A DNA stretch of 64,000 nucleotides from Geobacter sp. UBA698 (lineage in GTDB: Bacteria; Desulfobacterota; Desulfuromonadia; Geobacterales; Pseudopelobacteraceae), in contig DBMM01000004.1 in NCBI GenBank assembly GCA_002298925.1, positions 35,057 to 99,056 on the forward strand, written 5' to 3'. Under the pieces are notes generated by a model, which saw only the letters and a program-made list of their open reading frames with translations, searched no databases and was not told the DNA's origin. The position numbers and the translations under genes are program-made. Each line of letters starts with the position of its first letter. Positions within the stretch are counted from its first letter, which is position 1. This document shows positions 44,072 through 52,687 of this stretch, one piece after another.

Positions 44072-44812
44072 TCAGAGACGGAAATCGTCACCCAGATAAA
44101 CTTCGCGGGCCTTGCTGCTGGAGGCGATCTCGTCGGGCGTGCCGCATTCCAGCACTTCCCCGCCGCTCAGTATATAGGCCACATCACAGACCCCCAGTGT
44201 TTCACGCACGTTGTGATCAGAAATCAGTACCCCGATGTTCTTTCGTTTCAGTGACGTAATCAGGTTCTGAATATCGGAGACAGCGATCGGGTCAATGCCG
44301 GCAAAAGGCTCATCCAGAAGAATAAAACTCGGGCTGGTAATCAGCGCGCGGGCGATCTCCACCCTGCGCCGTTCACCTCCGGAAAGTGCGTAACCTTTCG
44401 CGTTGGCGATGTGTGTAATGCCAAACTCTTCCAGAAGCTGTTCCATCCGCCCCCTGCGCAGGCTGCGGACCGGTTCGGCGGATTCCAGAATCGCCATGAG
44501 ATTGTCTGCCACAGAAAGCTTGCGGAATACCGAAGCCTCCTGTGGCAGATAGCTGATGCCCCGCCGAGCCCGCTGATACATCGGCATGGCAGTTATTTCC
44601 TCTGCCCCCAGAAAGACCTGACCTCCGTCAGGCTGGGCCAGTCCTACCACCATGTAAAAGGTCGTGGTTTTTCCGGCGCCGTTCGGTCCCAAGAGCCCCA
44701 CCACCCGGCCAGCCTCGATGGAGAGGTCAACCCCCTTGACCACCTGACGGCCACCGTAACTTTTGCGCAGCCCCGCAGTCCACAGGCGGAGTTTTTCAGC
44801 GCGGGACGGCAT
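44072..44812 (-). CDS. lptB: LPS export ABC transporter ATPase LptB
   Basis: A 246-residue ABC ATPase with Walker A GPNGAGKTT, the LptB-specific Q-loop region ISYLPQEASVFRKL, signature LSGGERRR, Walker B FILLDEPFAGIDP and the switch SDHNVRETL. It powers extraction of lipopolysaccharide from the inner membrane with LptF and LptG, which are not in the window. Its start overlaps the end of lptA by 17 bases, and rpoN follows after 38 bases, the classic lptA-lptB-rpoN order. Confidence 0.97.
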   Translation of the reverse strand: MPSRAEKLRLWTAGLRKSYGGRQVVKGVDLSIEAGRVVGLLGPNGAGKTTTFYMVVGLAQPDGGQVFLGAEEITAMPMYQRARRGISYLPQEASVFRKLSVADNLMAILESAEPVRSLRRGRMEQLLEEFGITHIANAKGYALSGGERRRVEIARALITSPSFILLDEPFAGIDPIAVSDIQNLITSLKRKNIGVLISDHNVRETLGVCDVAYILSGGEVLECGTPDEIASSSKAREVYLGDDFRL

Positions 44813-45308
44813 TGTTCTTCTTGTCCGGCGGTTGGATCACCGCTTCTACACGATTATTTACGCCGCCGCTGATAACACTGCGATCCTCGTCAACGAAGTA
44901 GGTGATACTCTCTCCAGAAAGCGTATCCCCAGCCTGCATGACCTTCGGACTGCCGGTCAGGGTAATGCGGCCATCCCGGCTGTCGTAGACGGCGTGAGCG
45001 GCCGTGCCGATGCGGTTTTCCTGTACAATGCGCACGGAACCGTCAGCGGTAATTTTTTCCACTTCACCTTTTTTGTCCCCATAGTTAATGGTAACTTTTT
45101 CTGCATAAATCGTGATGTCCCCCTGTTTCGCAACCACTTTTCCTGAGAATACCGCTGCCTTGCCCTTGTTGTCGGTAGTCAGTTCATTGGATTTTATGGT
45201 GATGGGCAGTGACGAGCGGTCCTTGCGGCCGCCAGTGGCGGACGGAGCGGCCAGCGCCATAGCCGCGAAAACAAATATCAGTGCAGCGGCTATCAGAATA
45301 TCTCTCAT
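44796..45308 (-). CDS. lptA: LPS transport periplasmic protein LptA
   Basis: A 170-residue exported protein with signal peptide and an OstA-type beta-jellyroll domain: PITIKSNELTTDNKGKAAVF, then SGKVVAKQGDITIYAEKVTI, the repeat that stacks into the periplasmic LPS bridge. The gene lies between lptC and lptB. The C-terminal 30 residues are charged. Length and context fit LptA. Confidence 0.92.
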   Translation of the reverse strand: MRDILIAAALIFVFAAMALAAPSATGGRKDRSSLPITIKSNELTTDNKGKAAVFSGKVVAKQGDITIYAEKVTINYGDKKGEVEKITADGSVRIVQENRIGTAAHAVYDSRDGRITLTGSPKVMQAGDTLSGESITYFVDEDRSVISGGVNNRVEAVIQPPDKKNNAVPR

Positions 45309-45325
45309 TGACTCACTCGCAAAAA

Positions 45326-45901
45326 TTAGTGAACCTGCAGGCCAGCGACGGTTGCCTCAATCGGCTGCTGGAAACGGGCTACCTGGCTCTTTACGTCCAG
45401 CTCCACTCCGTTGGCAGTCAGCTTCATACGCTGGTGACGGAATATGACCTGCTCAGTACAGCTGAAACTCGAACGACCGGCAAGATATTGAATGGATTCA
45501 GTTTCAAAACTGGCTCCGTTTTCCGTTACAGCGCGCACCCTGCCGCGCAGCTTTACGTTGCGTTGCTTGACAAAATATTCACCGGAGTCGCCAGTTACCA
45601 CTATGGAACCGGCTGAACGCGTCTTGGCGAATTCCATTCGAATGCCGGTCAGATATACCACATCGCCCCCCCTGTCGTAGTGGGCTCTTTCAGCAACCAA
45701 TTCCCAGGCGACCTTACCTGCTCGCATTTCACTGAAACGGGCTTTATCCAAGGCTACGTCAATGTTCTGGGGAAGCTGCTGGGAGACCGGCTCCGGCGAT
45801 ACCGACTTGGAACCTTTCTGAAAGATAACGGTCACAATGCCTATGACCGCCGTCACGACCAAAACGGCCAAAGCAAGCCTGATGTTGCGGGACGATACCA
45901 T
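45326..45901 (-). CDS. lptC: LPS export protein LptC
   Basis: A 191-residue bitopic protein with an N-terminal transmembrane anchor (about residues 8-27) and a periplasmic OstA-like jellyroll (WELVAERAHYDRGGDVVYLT, GDSGEYFVKQRNVKLRGRV). LptC receives LPS from LptBFG and passes it to LptA, encoded 17 bases downstream. It follows kdsC, which completes the Kdo/LPS export cluster order kdsD-kdsC-lptC-lptA-lptB. Confidence 0.93.
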   Translation of the reverse strand: MVSSRNIRLALAVLVVTAVIGIVTVIFQKGSKSVSPEPVSQQLPQNIDVALDKARFSEMRAGKVAWELVAERAHYDRGGDVVYLTGIRMEFAKTRSAGSIVVTGDSGEYFVKQRNVKLRGRVRAVTENGASFETESIQYLAGRSSFSCTEQVIFRHQRMKLTANGVELDVKSQVARFQQPIEATVAGLQVH

Positions 45902-45986
45902 ATTGGTCCGTACTATATCATTGTGAATATTGGCTGTCCAGCAAAACGTATACGATTAAAGCCAGTTGGCACAAAGATTGAATACA

Positions 45987-46502
45987 CTACAATTCATACC
46001 GTTCGACAACCTGGCACCATAGGCCGCGCCCCTTGAGAATCAGATCACATACCTCCCGAACCGCTCCACGTCCTCCGCTCAGTGATGTCACATAATCTGC
46101 TATTGCCAGAACTTCCGGCAACGCATCTGGCGGCGCAGCCGAAAAAGCCACCCGCCGCATGACCGGCACGTCGATGATATCGTCGCCCATGTAGGCGATC
46201 TGATAATCAGCCAGGCCGGTCCTCTGTTTGATATGCTCGAAGCTTTCAAGTTTCCGCAAGGCACCCTGATAGACAAGTTCGATGCCGAGTTCACGGGCAC
46301 GAATATCTACAACTAGCGAGGTGCGACCGGTAATTATGCCGACTTCGATACCATGCCGCTGGAGCATCTTGATGCCATGGCCGTCCTTGACGTTGAAAAA
46401 TTTGGTTTCAAGACCGTTACCGTCATAGATAATGCGTCCGTCGGTCATAACTCCATCCACGTCCAGCAGCAACAGCCTTATCTCTTTCAGTTTTTCATTC
46501 AT
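45987..46502 (-). CDS. kdsC: Kdo-8-phosphate phosphatase KdsC
   Basis: A 171-residue HAD-superfamily phosphatase (C0 subclass, no cap domain) with motif I LLLLDVDGVMTDG, motif II ITGRTS, and motif IV YMGDDIIDVPVM. It hydrolyses Kdo-8-phosphate to Kdo in LPS inner-core synthesis. I use the ATG at 46502, which overlaps the stop of kdsD by one base; the frame is open 16 codons further upstream within kdsD but lacks the family start. It is coupled to kdsD. Confidence 0.94.
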   Translation of the reverse strand: MNEKLKEIRLLLLDVDGVMTDGRIIYDGNGLETKFFNVKDGHGIKMLQRHGIEVGIITGRTSLVVDIRARELGIELVYQGALRKLESFEHIKQRTGLADYQIAYMGDDIIDVPVMRRVAFSAAPPDALPEVLAIADYVTSLSGGRGAVREVCDLILKGRGLWCQVVERYEL

Positions 46503-47467
46503 CAGGCAATCCCCGCGCGCAGGATATCGTGCAGATGGATGATGCCGCACGGCAGAGGACTCTGGTCTTGCTCAAAGACAAACAACGAAGTGATCGAATG
46601 CCGCTCCATCAACTGCAGCGCCGCTGCTGCCAACTCGCTGCGCTTTATCCGCCGCGGATTAAGTTTCATGATCTCTCCGGCCCGCTGATTGAATATATCA
46701 AGCCCTTTCTCCAGTGCCCGGCGCAAATCACCATCGGTAATGACCCCTTTCAGGTCTCCGCTTGCGGCGACCACACCGGTAACACCCATCCGCTTGGCGC
46801 TGATGACAAACAGGGCATCCTTCATCAAGGCATCTTCCGGGACAAGCGGAATCGCATCTCCGCCATGCATCAGATCCTCGACCCGCAGGAACAGTTTTTT
46901 GCCCAGCGAACCACCCGGGTGAAATATTGCAAAATCCTCGGCCTTGAAACCGCGTTGCACCAGCAGGGAGACAGCCAGGGCATCACCCATGGCCAGGGTG
47001 GCCGTTGTGGATGCTGTTGGCGCCAGCCCCAGCGGACAGGCTTCTTCCTTGACCGACACATCCAAAAAGACATCGCTGCTTCGGGCCAGGGTTGAATTCT
47101 GGTTACCGCTCATGCCAATCAGGTGAGCTCCCAAACGTTTGACTACCGGCAGGATTCGCAGCAGCTCTTCGGTTTCGCCGCTATTGGAGATGGCAATCAC
47201 CACATCCCCGGTCATGAGCATTCCCAGATCGCCGTGAATGCCCTCGGCAGGGTGGAGAAAAAAGGCCGGCGTACCGGTCGAAGCCATGGTTGATGCAATT
47301 TTTTGTCCTACCAGGCCGGACTTGCCCATGCCGCTGACAACCACCCGCCCCTTGCTGGCCAGAATCAGCCTGACCGCCTCCTCAAAAGACGAATCAATCC
47401 TGTCTGCCATGGCCGAAAGTGCATCCGCTTCAGTGCGAATAACCCTGCGCGCCTCTTCTAAAATCAT
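46502..47467 (-). CDS. kdsD: arabinose-5-phosphate isomerase KdsD
   Basis: A 321-residue isomerase that makes arabinose-5-phosphate for Kdo synthesis. The N-terminal SIS sugar-isomerase domain carries GKGRVVVSGMGKSGLVGQKI-type phosphate-binding residues and ISNSGETEE. Two CBS domains make the C-terminal third (about 200-321, ending GIIHLHDILRAGIA). The start is the ATG at 47467 behind GGAGTCAGGT, not an in-frame GTG four codons before it. The gene opens the kdsD-kdsC-lptCAB-rpoN-hpf group. Confidence 0.93.
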   Translation of the reverse strand: MILEEARRVIRTEADALSAMADRIDSSFEEAVRLILASKGRVVVSGMGKSGLVGQKIASTMASTGTPAFFLHPAEGIHGDLGMLMTGDVVIAISNSGETEELLRILPVVKRLGAHLIGMSGNQNSTLARSSDVFLDVSVKEEACPLGLAPTASTTATLAMGDALAVSLLVQRGFKAEDFAIFHPGGSLGKKLFLRVEDLMHGGDAIPLVPEDALMKDALFVISAKRMGVTGVVAASGDLKGVITDGDLRRALEKGLDIFNQRAGEIMKLNPRRIKRSELAAAALQLMERHSITSLFVFEQDQSPLPCGIIHLHDILRAGIA

Positions 47468-47663
47468 ACCTGACTCCACACTTGTCGATGGGCTAAATAT
47501 AATTGCATCAGCGCAGATCCGTTTACAACGCTGCTGCAGGTCGAGCAGTAAATACTAAATTGTTAAAAATAGCAACCATGAACGAATCGGCATGGTTCTG
47601 ACACCAGCCATGATCCTGCCTTGCTTTGGTAACAAGTAGAAAATCACACCTGCATTAAACATG

Positions 47664-47696
47664 AAAAAAGGGCGCAGCCTGCGCCACGCCCTTTTT
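47664..47696 (-). terminator. rho-independent terminator of pnp
   Basis: On the minus strand AAAAAGGGCG and CGCCCTTTTT form a 10-bp stem with a 12-base loop, 20 bases after the pnp stop and followed by T-rich sequence. The remaining gap 47468-47663 contains no gene. Confidence 0.9.
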
Positions 47697-47715
47697 ACAC
47701 GATGTAAAATGGAAA

Positions 47716-49833
47716 CTACTCGCCAGTGGCGCCTTCGGCCGGAGTGCCGTCCGGATTCAGACCGAGAGCCTCCTTGCGGGAAAGCTTGATCTTGCCGTTC
47801 TTGTCCACACCGATGCACTTGACCAGCACCTTATCACCTTCGTTGAGTACTTCGGTAACCGTCTTAACACGCTTCGTGTCCAACTCGGAGATGTGCACCA
47901 GACCATCTGTGCCGGGCATGATCTCCACGAAAGCGCCAAAATCCATGATCTTCTTGACAACGCCCATGTAGAGCTTGCCTTCCTCGGCTTCTTCAGTCAA
48001 TCCGCGAATCATCTGGATAGCCAGATCACAGGCTTCCTTGCTGGTGGAAGCGATGTTGATGCGGCCAGTATCATCGATGTCACAGGTAACGCCGGTTGTC
48101 TCGGTGATGTTGCGGATATTCTTGCCGCCAGTGCCGATAACGTCGCGGATCTTGTCGGTTTTGACCCAGATCGTGGTGATGCGCGGAGCGAAGGAGGACA
48201 TCTCCGCACGGGGAGCGGCCAGGGTTTCAGCCATCTTGCCCAGAATGTGCAGACGTCCGTCACGGGCCTGTTTGAGGGCCTGCTGCATGATCTCCTTGGT
48301 AACGCCACCGATCTTGATGTCCATCTGCAGGGCGGTTACGCCTTCGGAGGTACCGGCCACCTTGAAATCCATGTCGCCCAGATGGTCTTCGTCTCCAAGG
48401 ATATCGGACAGAATCGCGACCTTGTCCCCTTCCTTGATCAGACCCATGGCAATGCCCGCCACCGGAGCGGTCACCGGCACGCCGGCATCCATCAGCGACA
48501 TGCTGCCGCCGCAGACCGAGGCCATCGAGGAAGACCCGTTGCTCTCCAGTGTTTCGGATACGATTCGGATCGTGTAAGGAAAGTCATCATGCTTGGGAAG
48601 CACTGCCGACAGGGCGCGCTCGGCCAGCATGCCATGGCCGATCTCGCGACGGCCTGGCCCCAGGCGGAAACTGGTCTCGCCTACGGAGAACGGAGGGAAA
48701 TTGTAGTGCAGCAGGAAGCGCTTGCGGTACTCGCCATACAGCGAATCCATCCGCTGCTCGTCGCTGGAGGTGCCCAGGGTGGTGGTCACCAGTGCTTGGG
48801 TCTCGCCGCGGGTAAACAGGGCAGAACCATGGGTACGGGGCAGCAGGCCGGCTTCGGTCGCGATCGGACGGATCGTGACTGTGTCCCGTCCGTCGATACG
48901 GATACCGGTATCGAGAACATCGGCACGGACGCATTCGTATTCGAAATCGCCGAGGAATGCCTTGATCTGCTTGGCACTTCCCTCGAATTCTGCCATGAGG
49001 GCTTCGATCGTCTCGCTCTTGATCAGGTCGATTTGATTGTGGCGCTCCTGCTTGGACTTAATCTTGACCGCCTTAGACATCCGGTCGTAGGCCAGTTCTC
49101 GCACACGAGCCAACAAGGGCTCGTTGATGACCGGCGGTGCGACCAGGCGCTTGGCAATTCCGGCCTTCTTCTGCAACTCTTCCTGAGCCTCGATCAGCGG
49201 CAACATGGCCTCTTTAGCAAAGAAGATCGCATCCAGCATGTCCGCCTCGGATACGAATTTCGCCTCTCCTTCGACCATGATGACCGCATCGCGGCTGGCA
49301 GCGACCACAATTTCCAGGTCGCTTTTGGTCAGCTCTTCTGCAGTGGGATTGCAGATCAACTTCCCATCAACACGACCCACCTTGACACCGGCGATCGGTC
49401 CCTGGAAGGGGATGTCCGAAACCATCAGGGCTGCAGAAGCGCCCAGCATGGAAAGGATGCCGGGATCATTGTCCTTGTCGGCCGATACGACCGTGGCCAT
49501 AATCTGGGTGTCATTGAGAAAATTCTCGGGAAACAGCGGGCGGATCGGCCGATCGATCAGACGACAGATCAAGGTCTCGGGATCCGAGGGACGAGCTTCA
49601 CGTTTGAAGAAACTGCCCGGAATCTTGCCGCCGGCATAGGCCTTCTCGGTGTAATTGACGGTCAGCGGGAAGAAGTCCTGCCCTTCCTTGGCCTCTTTCT
49701 GGGCCACAGCGGTTACCAGAACCACCGTGTCGCCACTTCTGACCACAACCGCTCCATTGGCTTGCTTCGCCATCTTACCGGTGGACATGGTAATTGTCCT
49801 GCCCCCAAACTCAACCGTGGTAATCTGTTCCAT
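47716..49833 (-). CDS. pnp: polynucleotide phosphorylase
   Basis: A 705-residue 3'-5' exoribonuclease that degrades RNA phosphorolytically. It has two RNase PH domains with an alpha-helical linker (FGGRTITMSTGKMAKQANGA near the N-terminus; FRLGPGRREIGHGMLAERAL in the second), a KH domain with IGTGGKNIRNI and an S1 domain at the C-terminus. I use the ATG at 49833, preceded by GAGGAGAAAGACATTTAT; the longest frame adds 29 unrelated residues. It follows rpsO across two hairpins, the conserved rpsO-pnp pair. Confidence 0.97.
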   Translation of the reverse strand: MEQITTVEFGGRTITMSTGKMAKQANGAVVVRSGDTVVLVTAVAQKEAKEGQDFFPLTVNYTEKAYAGGKIPGSFFKREARPSDPETLICRLIDRPIRPLFPENFLNDTQIMATVVSADKDNDPGILSMLGASAALMVSDIPFQGPIAGVKVGRVDGKLICNPTAEELTKSDLEIVVAASRDAVIMVEGEAKFVSEADMLDAIFFAKEAMLPLIEAQEELQKKAGIAKRLVAPPVINEPLLARVRELAYDRMSKAVKIKSKQERHNQIDLIKSETIEALMAEFEGSAKQIKAFLGDFEYECVRADVLDTGIRIDGRDTVTIRPIATEAGLLPRTHGSALFTRGETQALVTTTLGTSSDEQRMDSLYGEYRKRFLLHYNFPPFSVGETSFRLGPGRREIGHGMLAERALSAVLPKHDDFPYTIRIVSETLESNGSSSMASVCGGSMSLMDAGVPVTAPVAGIAMGLIKEGDKVAILSDILGDEDHLGDMDFKVAGTSEGVTALQMDIKIGGVTKEIMQQALKQARDGRLHILGKMAETLAAPRAEMSSFAPRITTIWVKTDKIRDVIGTGGKNIRNITETTGVTCDIDDTGRINIASTSKEACDLAIQMIRGLTEEAEEGKLYMGVVKKIMDFGAFVEIMPGTDGLVHISELDTKRVKTVTEVLNEGDKVLVKCIGVDKNGKIKLSRKEALGLNPDGTPAEGATGE

Positions 49834-49920
49834 ATAAATGTCTTTCTCCTCTGGTTGCGTTGGGGCCGTCGCTACAACCCCATGCGTATTAGCATGGGAC
49901 TCTACCCACGTCCCCAACAA

Positions 49921-49946
49921 AAATAAAAAGGGCTCAAAAAGCCCTC
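49921..49946 (-). terminator. terminator-like hairpin between rpsO and pnp
   Basis: On the minus strand AGGGCT and AGCCCT form a 6-bp stem with a 5-base loop followed by TTTTATTTTT. It lies downstream of a longer hairpin after rpsO and upstream of pnp, so it probably ends part of the rpsO transcripts. Confidence 0.75.
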
Positions 49947-49976
49947 TTTCAAAAAACGAGCATGCGTAAATACTAA

Positions 49977-50011
49977 TGGCACTTTACCCGCCGAAAGCGG
50001 GTAGAGTGCCA
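49977..50011 (-). promoter_or_regulatory. 15-bp stem-loop just after rpsO, likely RNase processing site
   Basis: TGGCACTTTACCCGC (49977-49991) pairs with GCGGGTAGAGTGCCA (49997-50011), 15 bp with one mismatch that becomes G-U on one strand, around a 5-base loop. It starts four bases after the rpsO stop codon. There is no T-tract, so it fits an RNase III-type stem such as those controlling pnp in other bacteria, or an mRNA-stabilising structure. Confidence 0.65.
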
Positions 50012-50015
50012 TCAA

Positions 50016-50282
50016 TTACCTGCGTATGCCGAGTCGCTCGATGACCTTCTTGTACCTGTCCAGCTCTTTGCCTTTCAGGTAGTCCAGAAGGCGCCTCCTC
50101 TGGCCGACGAGTTTCAAAAGCCCTCTGCGGCTGTGGTGGTCCTTTTTGTGAATCTTGAAATGCTCGGTCAGATAGGTGATCCGTTCGGTGAGGATCGCAA
50201 TCTGCACCTCGGGAGAACCTGTGTCGCTTTCATGTTTTTTGAACGAGTTGATGATTTCCTGCTTCTTTTCGGTTGCCAGCAC
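50016..50282 (-). CDS. rpsO: 30S ribosomal protein S15
   Basis: An 88-residue S15 with the family sequence TEKKQEIINSFKKHESDTGSPEVQIA spread over its first 30 residues, then THLTEHFKIHKKDHHSRRGLL-like RNA-binding residues. S15 binds 16S rRNA helix 22 early in 30S assembly. I use the GTG at 50282, seven bases after GGGGGT; a TTG three codons upstream sits too close to the binding site. Two hairpins separate it from pnp. Confidence 0.96.
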   Translation of the reverse strand: MLATEKKQEIINSFKKHESDTGSPEVQIAILTERITYLTEHFKIHKKDHHSRRGLLKLVGQRRRLLDYLKGKELDRYKKVIERLGIRR

Positions 50283-50394
50283 TGCCAACACCCCCTTTCA
50301 TGTCCTGTTTAAAGTATATGGATGTACATTTTTGTTACATCATATCGCAAGCTTGAATTAATAGCATACCAGCTGCGCTATGTAAAGCATTATG

Positions 50395-51306
50395 TCAGAC
50401 AAAAACGCGCTTAAGAACAAGGCGAGGCACTTCACTAGCTGCCCAATCCAGAGCGGCAACCGCCACTAAAACCCCATGATTGGTAAGCCGCACAAGTTGA
50501 AGTTCTTCCCGTTTCAGCGGATCACCCAGACCGGTTTCATGCCACTGCGGCGCTATTCCGTGACTGATCTTGACCAGTCCTGATTCTGAAATTGGCACAT
50601 CAGCCAAGTGACCGAGCGCAGCGGAGGGCGTCATGAACAGAGCATCGAGTTTGCCCAGACTTGATGCTTCCTCAAGAGATTCAAGGGTACAGGCTTCCTC
50701 GATGGTGAAAAGTCCGCTTTCAATTCTGCGCAATTCCTGCAGCGCAGCGCCGCAGCCAAGTTCACGGCCAATGTCGTCAGCCAGGGAACGTACATAGGTG
50801 CCGCGGGAACAAACCACCAGCAGGGAAACCAGCGGCGGTTCAAAAGCGAGCACCGCAAGTTCGCGGATTTCCACCTGGCGCACTTGCCGCTCAACCTCCT
50901 GTCCCTGACGGGCCAGCTTATAGAGCGGCTGTCCGTTCTGCTTGATCGCGGAAAACATGGGAGGAATCTGGCTGATGGTGCCGGAAAAACGGAGTAGAAC
51001 GTCATCTAACTGAGAACGGCTAATGGTCAACCAATCCGACTCGCTTAGAACCCTGCCGGTCATGTCGAGGGTATCCGTGGCAAACCCGAGGCGCATCAGC
51101 GCCTGATAGCTCTTGAAGCTTTCATCCAGAAAAGGGATGGCCTTGGTGCCGTCGTTGACCGCCACCGGCAGCACACCGGTTGCGAAGGGATCAAGGGTGC
51201 CGGTATGTCCCACCTTGCGGATGCCCAGAATTCGGCGAACGCGACTGACCACGTCATGGGAGGTAATTCCGGCCGGTTTATCAATTACTACAAAACCGTT
51301 AATCAA
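50395..51306 (-). CDS. truB: tRNA pseudouridine-55 synthase TruB
   Basis: A 303-residue pseudouridine synthase for U55 in the T loop of tRNAs. The catalytic Asp lies in the motif HTGTLDPFATGVLPV near residue 40, preceded by INGFVVIDKPAGITSHDVV, and the later YVRSLADDIG motif is present. The C-terminal part is a short PUA-like domain. It overlaps nrnA by four bases (ATGA) and belongs to the translation block. Confidence 0.96.
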   Translation of the reverse strand: MINGFVVIDKPAGITSHDVVSRVRRILGIRKVGHTGTLDPFATGVLPVAVNDGTKAIPFLDESFKSYQALMRLGFATDTLDMTGRVLSESDWLTISRSQLDDVLLRFSGTISQIPPMFSAIKQNGQPLYKLARQGQEVERQVRQVEIRELAVLAFEPPLVSLLVVCSRGTYVRSLADDIGRELGCGAALQELRRIESGLFTIEEACTLESLEEASSLGKLDALFMTPSAALGHLADVPISESGLVKISHGIAPQWHETGLGDPLKREELQLVRLTNHGVLVAVAALDWAASEVPRLVLKRVFV

Positions 51307-52262
51307 AGGTAACTTCCAACAATGGCGCGTACTTTGGACCTGACGTCATCATAGCTGCCGTCGAGGTTGCACCCGGCGGCATTGTGATGACCACCTCCGC
51401 CTAGCGCCCGGGAAAAGGCGGCCACATTTACTTTCCCCTTGGAGCGGAAGCCGATCTTCCATTTCGAGACATCTAACTGACGAAAGAAGACCGCTACTTC
51501 CACGCCATGAATGGAGCGAGGATAATTGACGAACCCATCGGTCAGTTCGGCGCCGGCCCCGGTCGCAGCATACATGTCAAGAGTGACCGTCACCGAGGCG
51601 GCCCGACCGCCGGCAAACAATTCAAGGGTCGGCAGGCATTGCGCCAGAAGCTCCAGGCGCTTGCAGGGCTGGTTCTCATAGAGCTGTTCGGCCACGTCCC
51701 AGGCATTTACACCGCACTCGATCAATTCGCCGGCAATGGTGAATGCCTCTTTATTGGAATTGGAATAACGGAAAGAGCCGGTATCGGTAATGATGGCCAC
51801 ATACAGACACAGGGCGGTCTCGATGTCGAACGCGTAACCGTAGCTTCTGGCGATACGATGCACCAGCACGCCGGTAGCGGCTGCGCTGGAATCAATCAGG
51901 TTGTGGTCGCCGAACAGTTCGCAGCCGAGATGGTGGTCCAGGTTGACACGTTTACCAATGCGGGAGAAACGACAGAATTCATCCCCGGCACGGCGGAGTT
52001 CGCCGATATCCAGAATAAACGCTACGTCAAAATCACGCTCGGGAATGCCAGCCTGAACTGTTTCGACCCCCGGCAAAAAGGAGTAAAGTTCAGGAATGGG
52101 GTCACTGAAGTGAACGCAGACATCCTTTCCGATTTTACGGAGAAAGGAAGCCAGCGCCAAGGAAGAGCCGACAGCGTCGCCGTCCGGCCCCTCATGGGAG
52201 GTCAATAAAAAGGAGTTACTACTGCGAATTTCACTAACGATGCTCTGAATCGTCTCCGTCAT
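51303..52262 (-). CDS. nrnA: DHH-family phosphoesterase, NrnA-type oligoribonuclease
   Basis: A 319-residue DHH/DHHA1 protein. Motif I SHEGPDGDAVGSS, motif II DIGELRRAG and motif III NLDHHLGC hold the metal-binding Asp and His residues, and GGGGHHNAAG marks DHHA1. NrnA degrades nanoRNA and 3'-phosphoadenosine 5'-phosphate (pAp). I use the ATG at 52262; it overlaps the end of rbfA by 29 bases, and the longest frame adds 21 residues from rbfA shadow. The rbfA-nrnA-truB order is common in many bacteria. Confidence 0.93.
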   Translation of the reverse strand: MTETIQSIVSEIRSSNSFLLTSHEGPDGDAVGSSLALASFLRKIGKDVCVHFSDPIPELYSFLPGVETVQAGIPERDFDVAFILDIGELRRAGDEFCRFSRIGKRVNLDHHLGCELFGDHNLIDSSAAATGVLVHRIARSYGYAFDIETALCLYVAIITDTGSFRYSNSNKEAFTIAGELIECGVNAWDVAEQLYENQPCKRLELLAQCLPTLELFAGGRAASVTVTLDMYAATGAGAELTDGFVNYPRSIHGVEVAVFFRQLDVSKWKIGFRSKGKVNVAAFSRALGGGGHHNAAGCNLDGSYDDVRSKVRAIVGSYL

Positions 52263-52602
52263 GCTTCGAGCCAATCTCCCTGAGGATAGAGTCAATGCGG
52301 TTTCCGTATTCCTGCGAATGGTCATACTTGAATATAATTTCCGGTATATGCCGAATGGTCAAGGTACGGCCCAACTCTTTGCGAATGAAACCCTTGGCAC
52401 TGTTCAGCCCGGCCTCACTGGCGCTTTTGACCGCCTCGTCACCGATCACGGTAAAATAGATACGGGCCAGACTCAGATCCTCGATCACTTCTACGGCGGT
52501 GATGGTGACAAAGCCGATGCGGGGGTCATTCAAGCCGCGCGACAAGAGGGTGGAAACTGTTCCGTGAATGGCTTCGGCTATTTTTTCAGAACGCTTGCTC
52601 AT
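52234..52602 (-). CDS. rbfA: ribosome-binding factor A
   Basis: A 122-residue KH-like protein with RSEKIAEAIHGTVSTLLSRGLNDPRIGFVT spread over the first 33 residues and the RHIPEIIFKYD motif near 80. RbfA helps 16S rRNA 5'-end maturation and cold adaptation. It follows infB after 85 bases, and overlaps nrnA at its 3' end. The short gap 52603-52687 holds no gene. Confidence 0.96.
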   Translation of the reverse strand: MSKRSEKIAEAIHGTVSTLLSRGLNDPRIGFVTITAVEVIEDLSLARIYFTVIGDEAVKSASEAGLNSAKGFIRKELGRTLTIRHIPEIIFKYDHSQEYGNRIDSILREIGSKHDGDDSEHR

Positions 52603-52687
52603 ATATCAACCTCGGTATCGGGAACTTGGGACGAGGGACAAGTGACAACCTGATCCCGGTCCCAGGTCACAGGTCACAGATCCCCGT

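Noticed and set aside
45963..45980. TGGCAC-N5-TTGA, a sigma-54-like promoter
   Set aside because: It is on the plus strand within a region where all genes are on the minus strand, and the -12 element is incomplete.
47893..49926. A 677-residue open frame on the plus strand opposite pnp
   Set aside because: It is the antisense shadow of pnp, whose family motifs and start are clear. The plus frame lacks a ribosome binding site and shows no recognisable domain.
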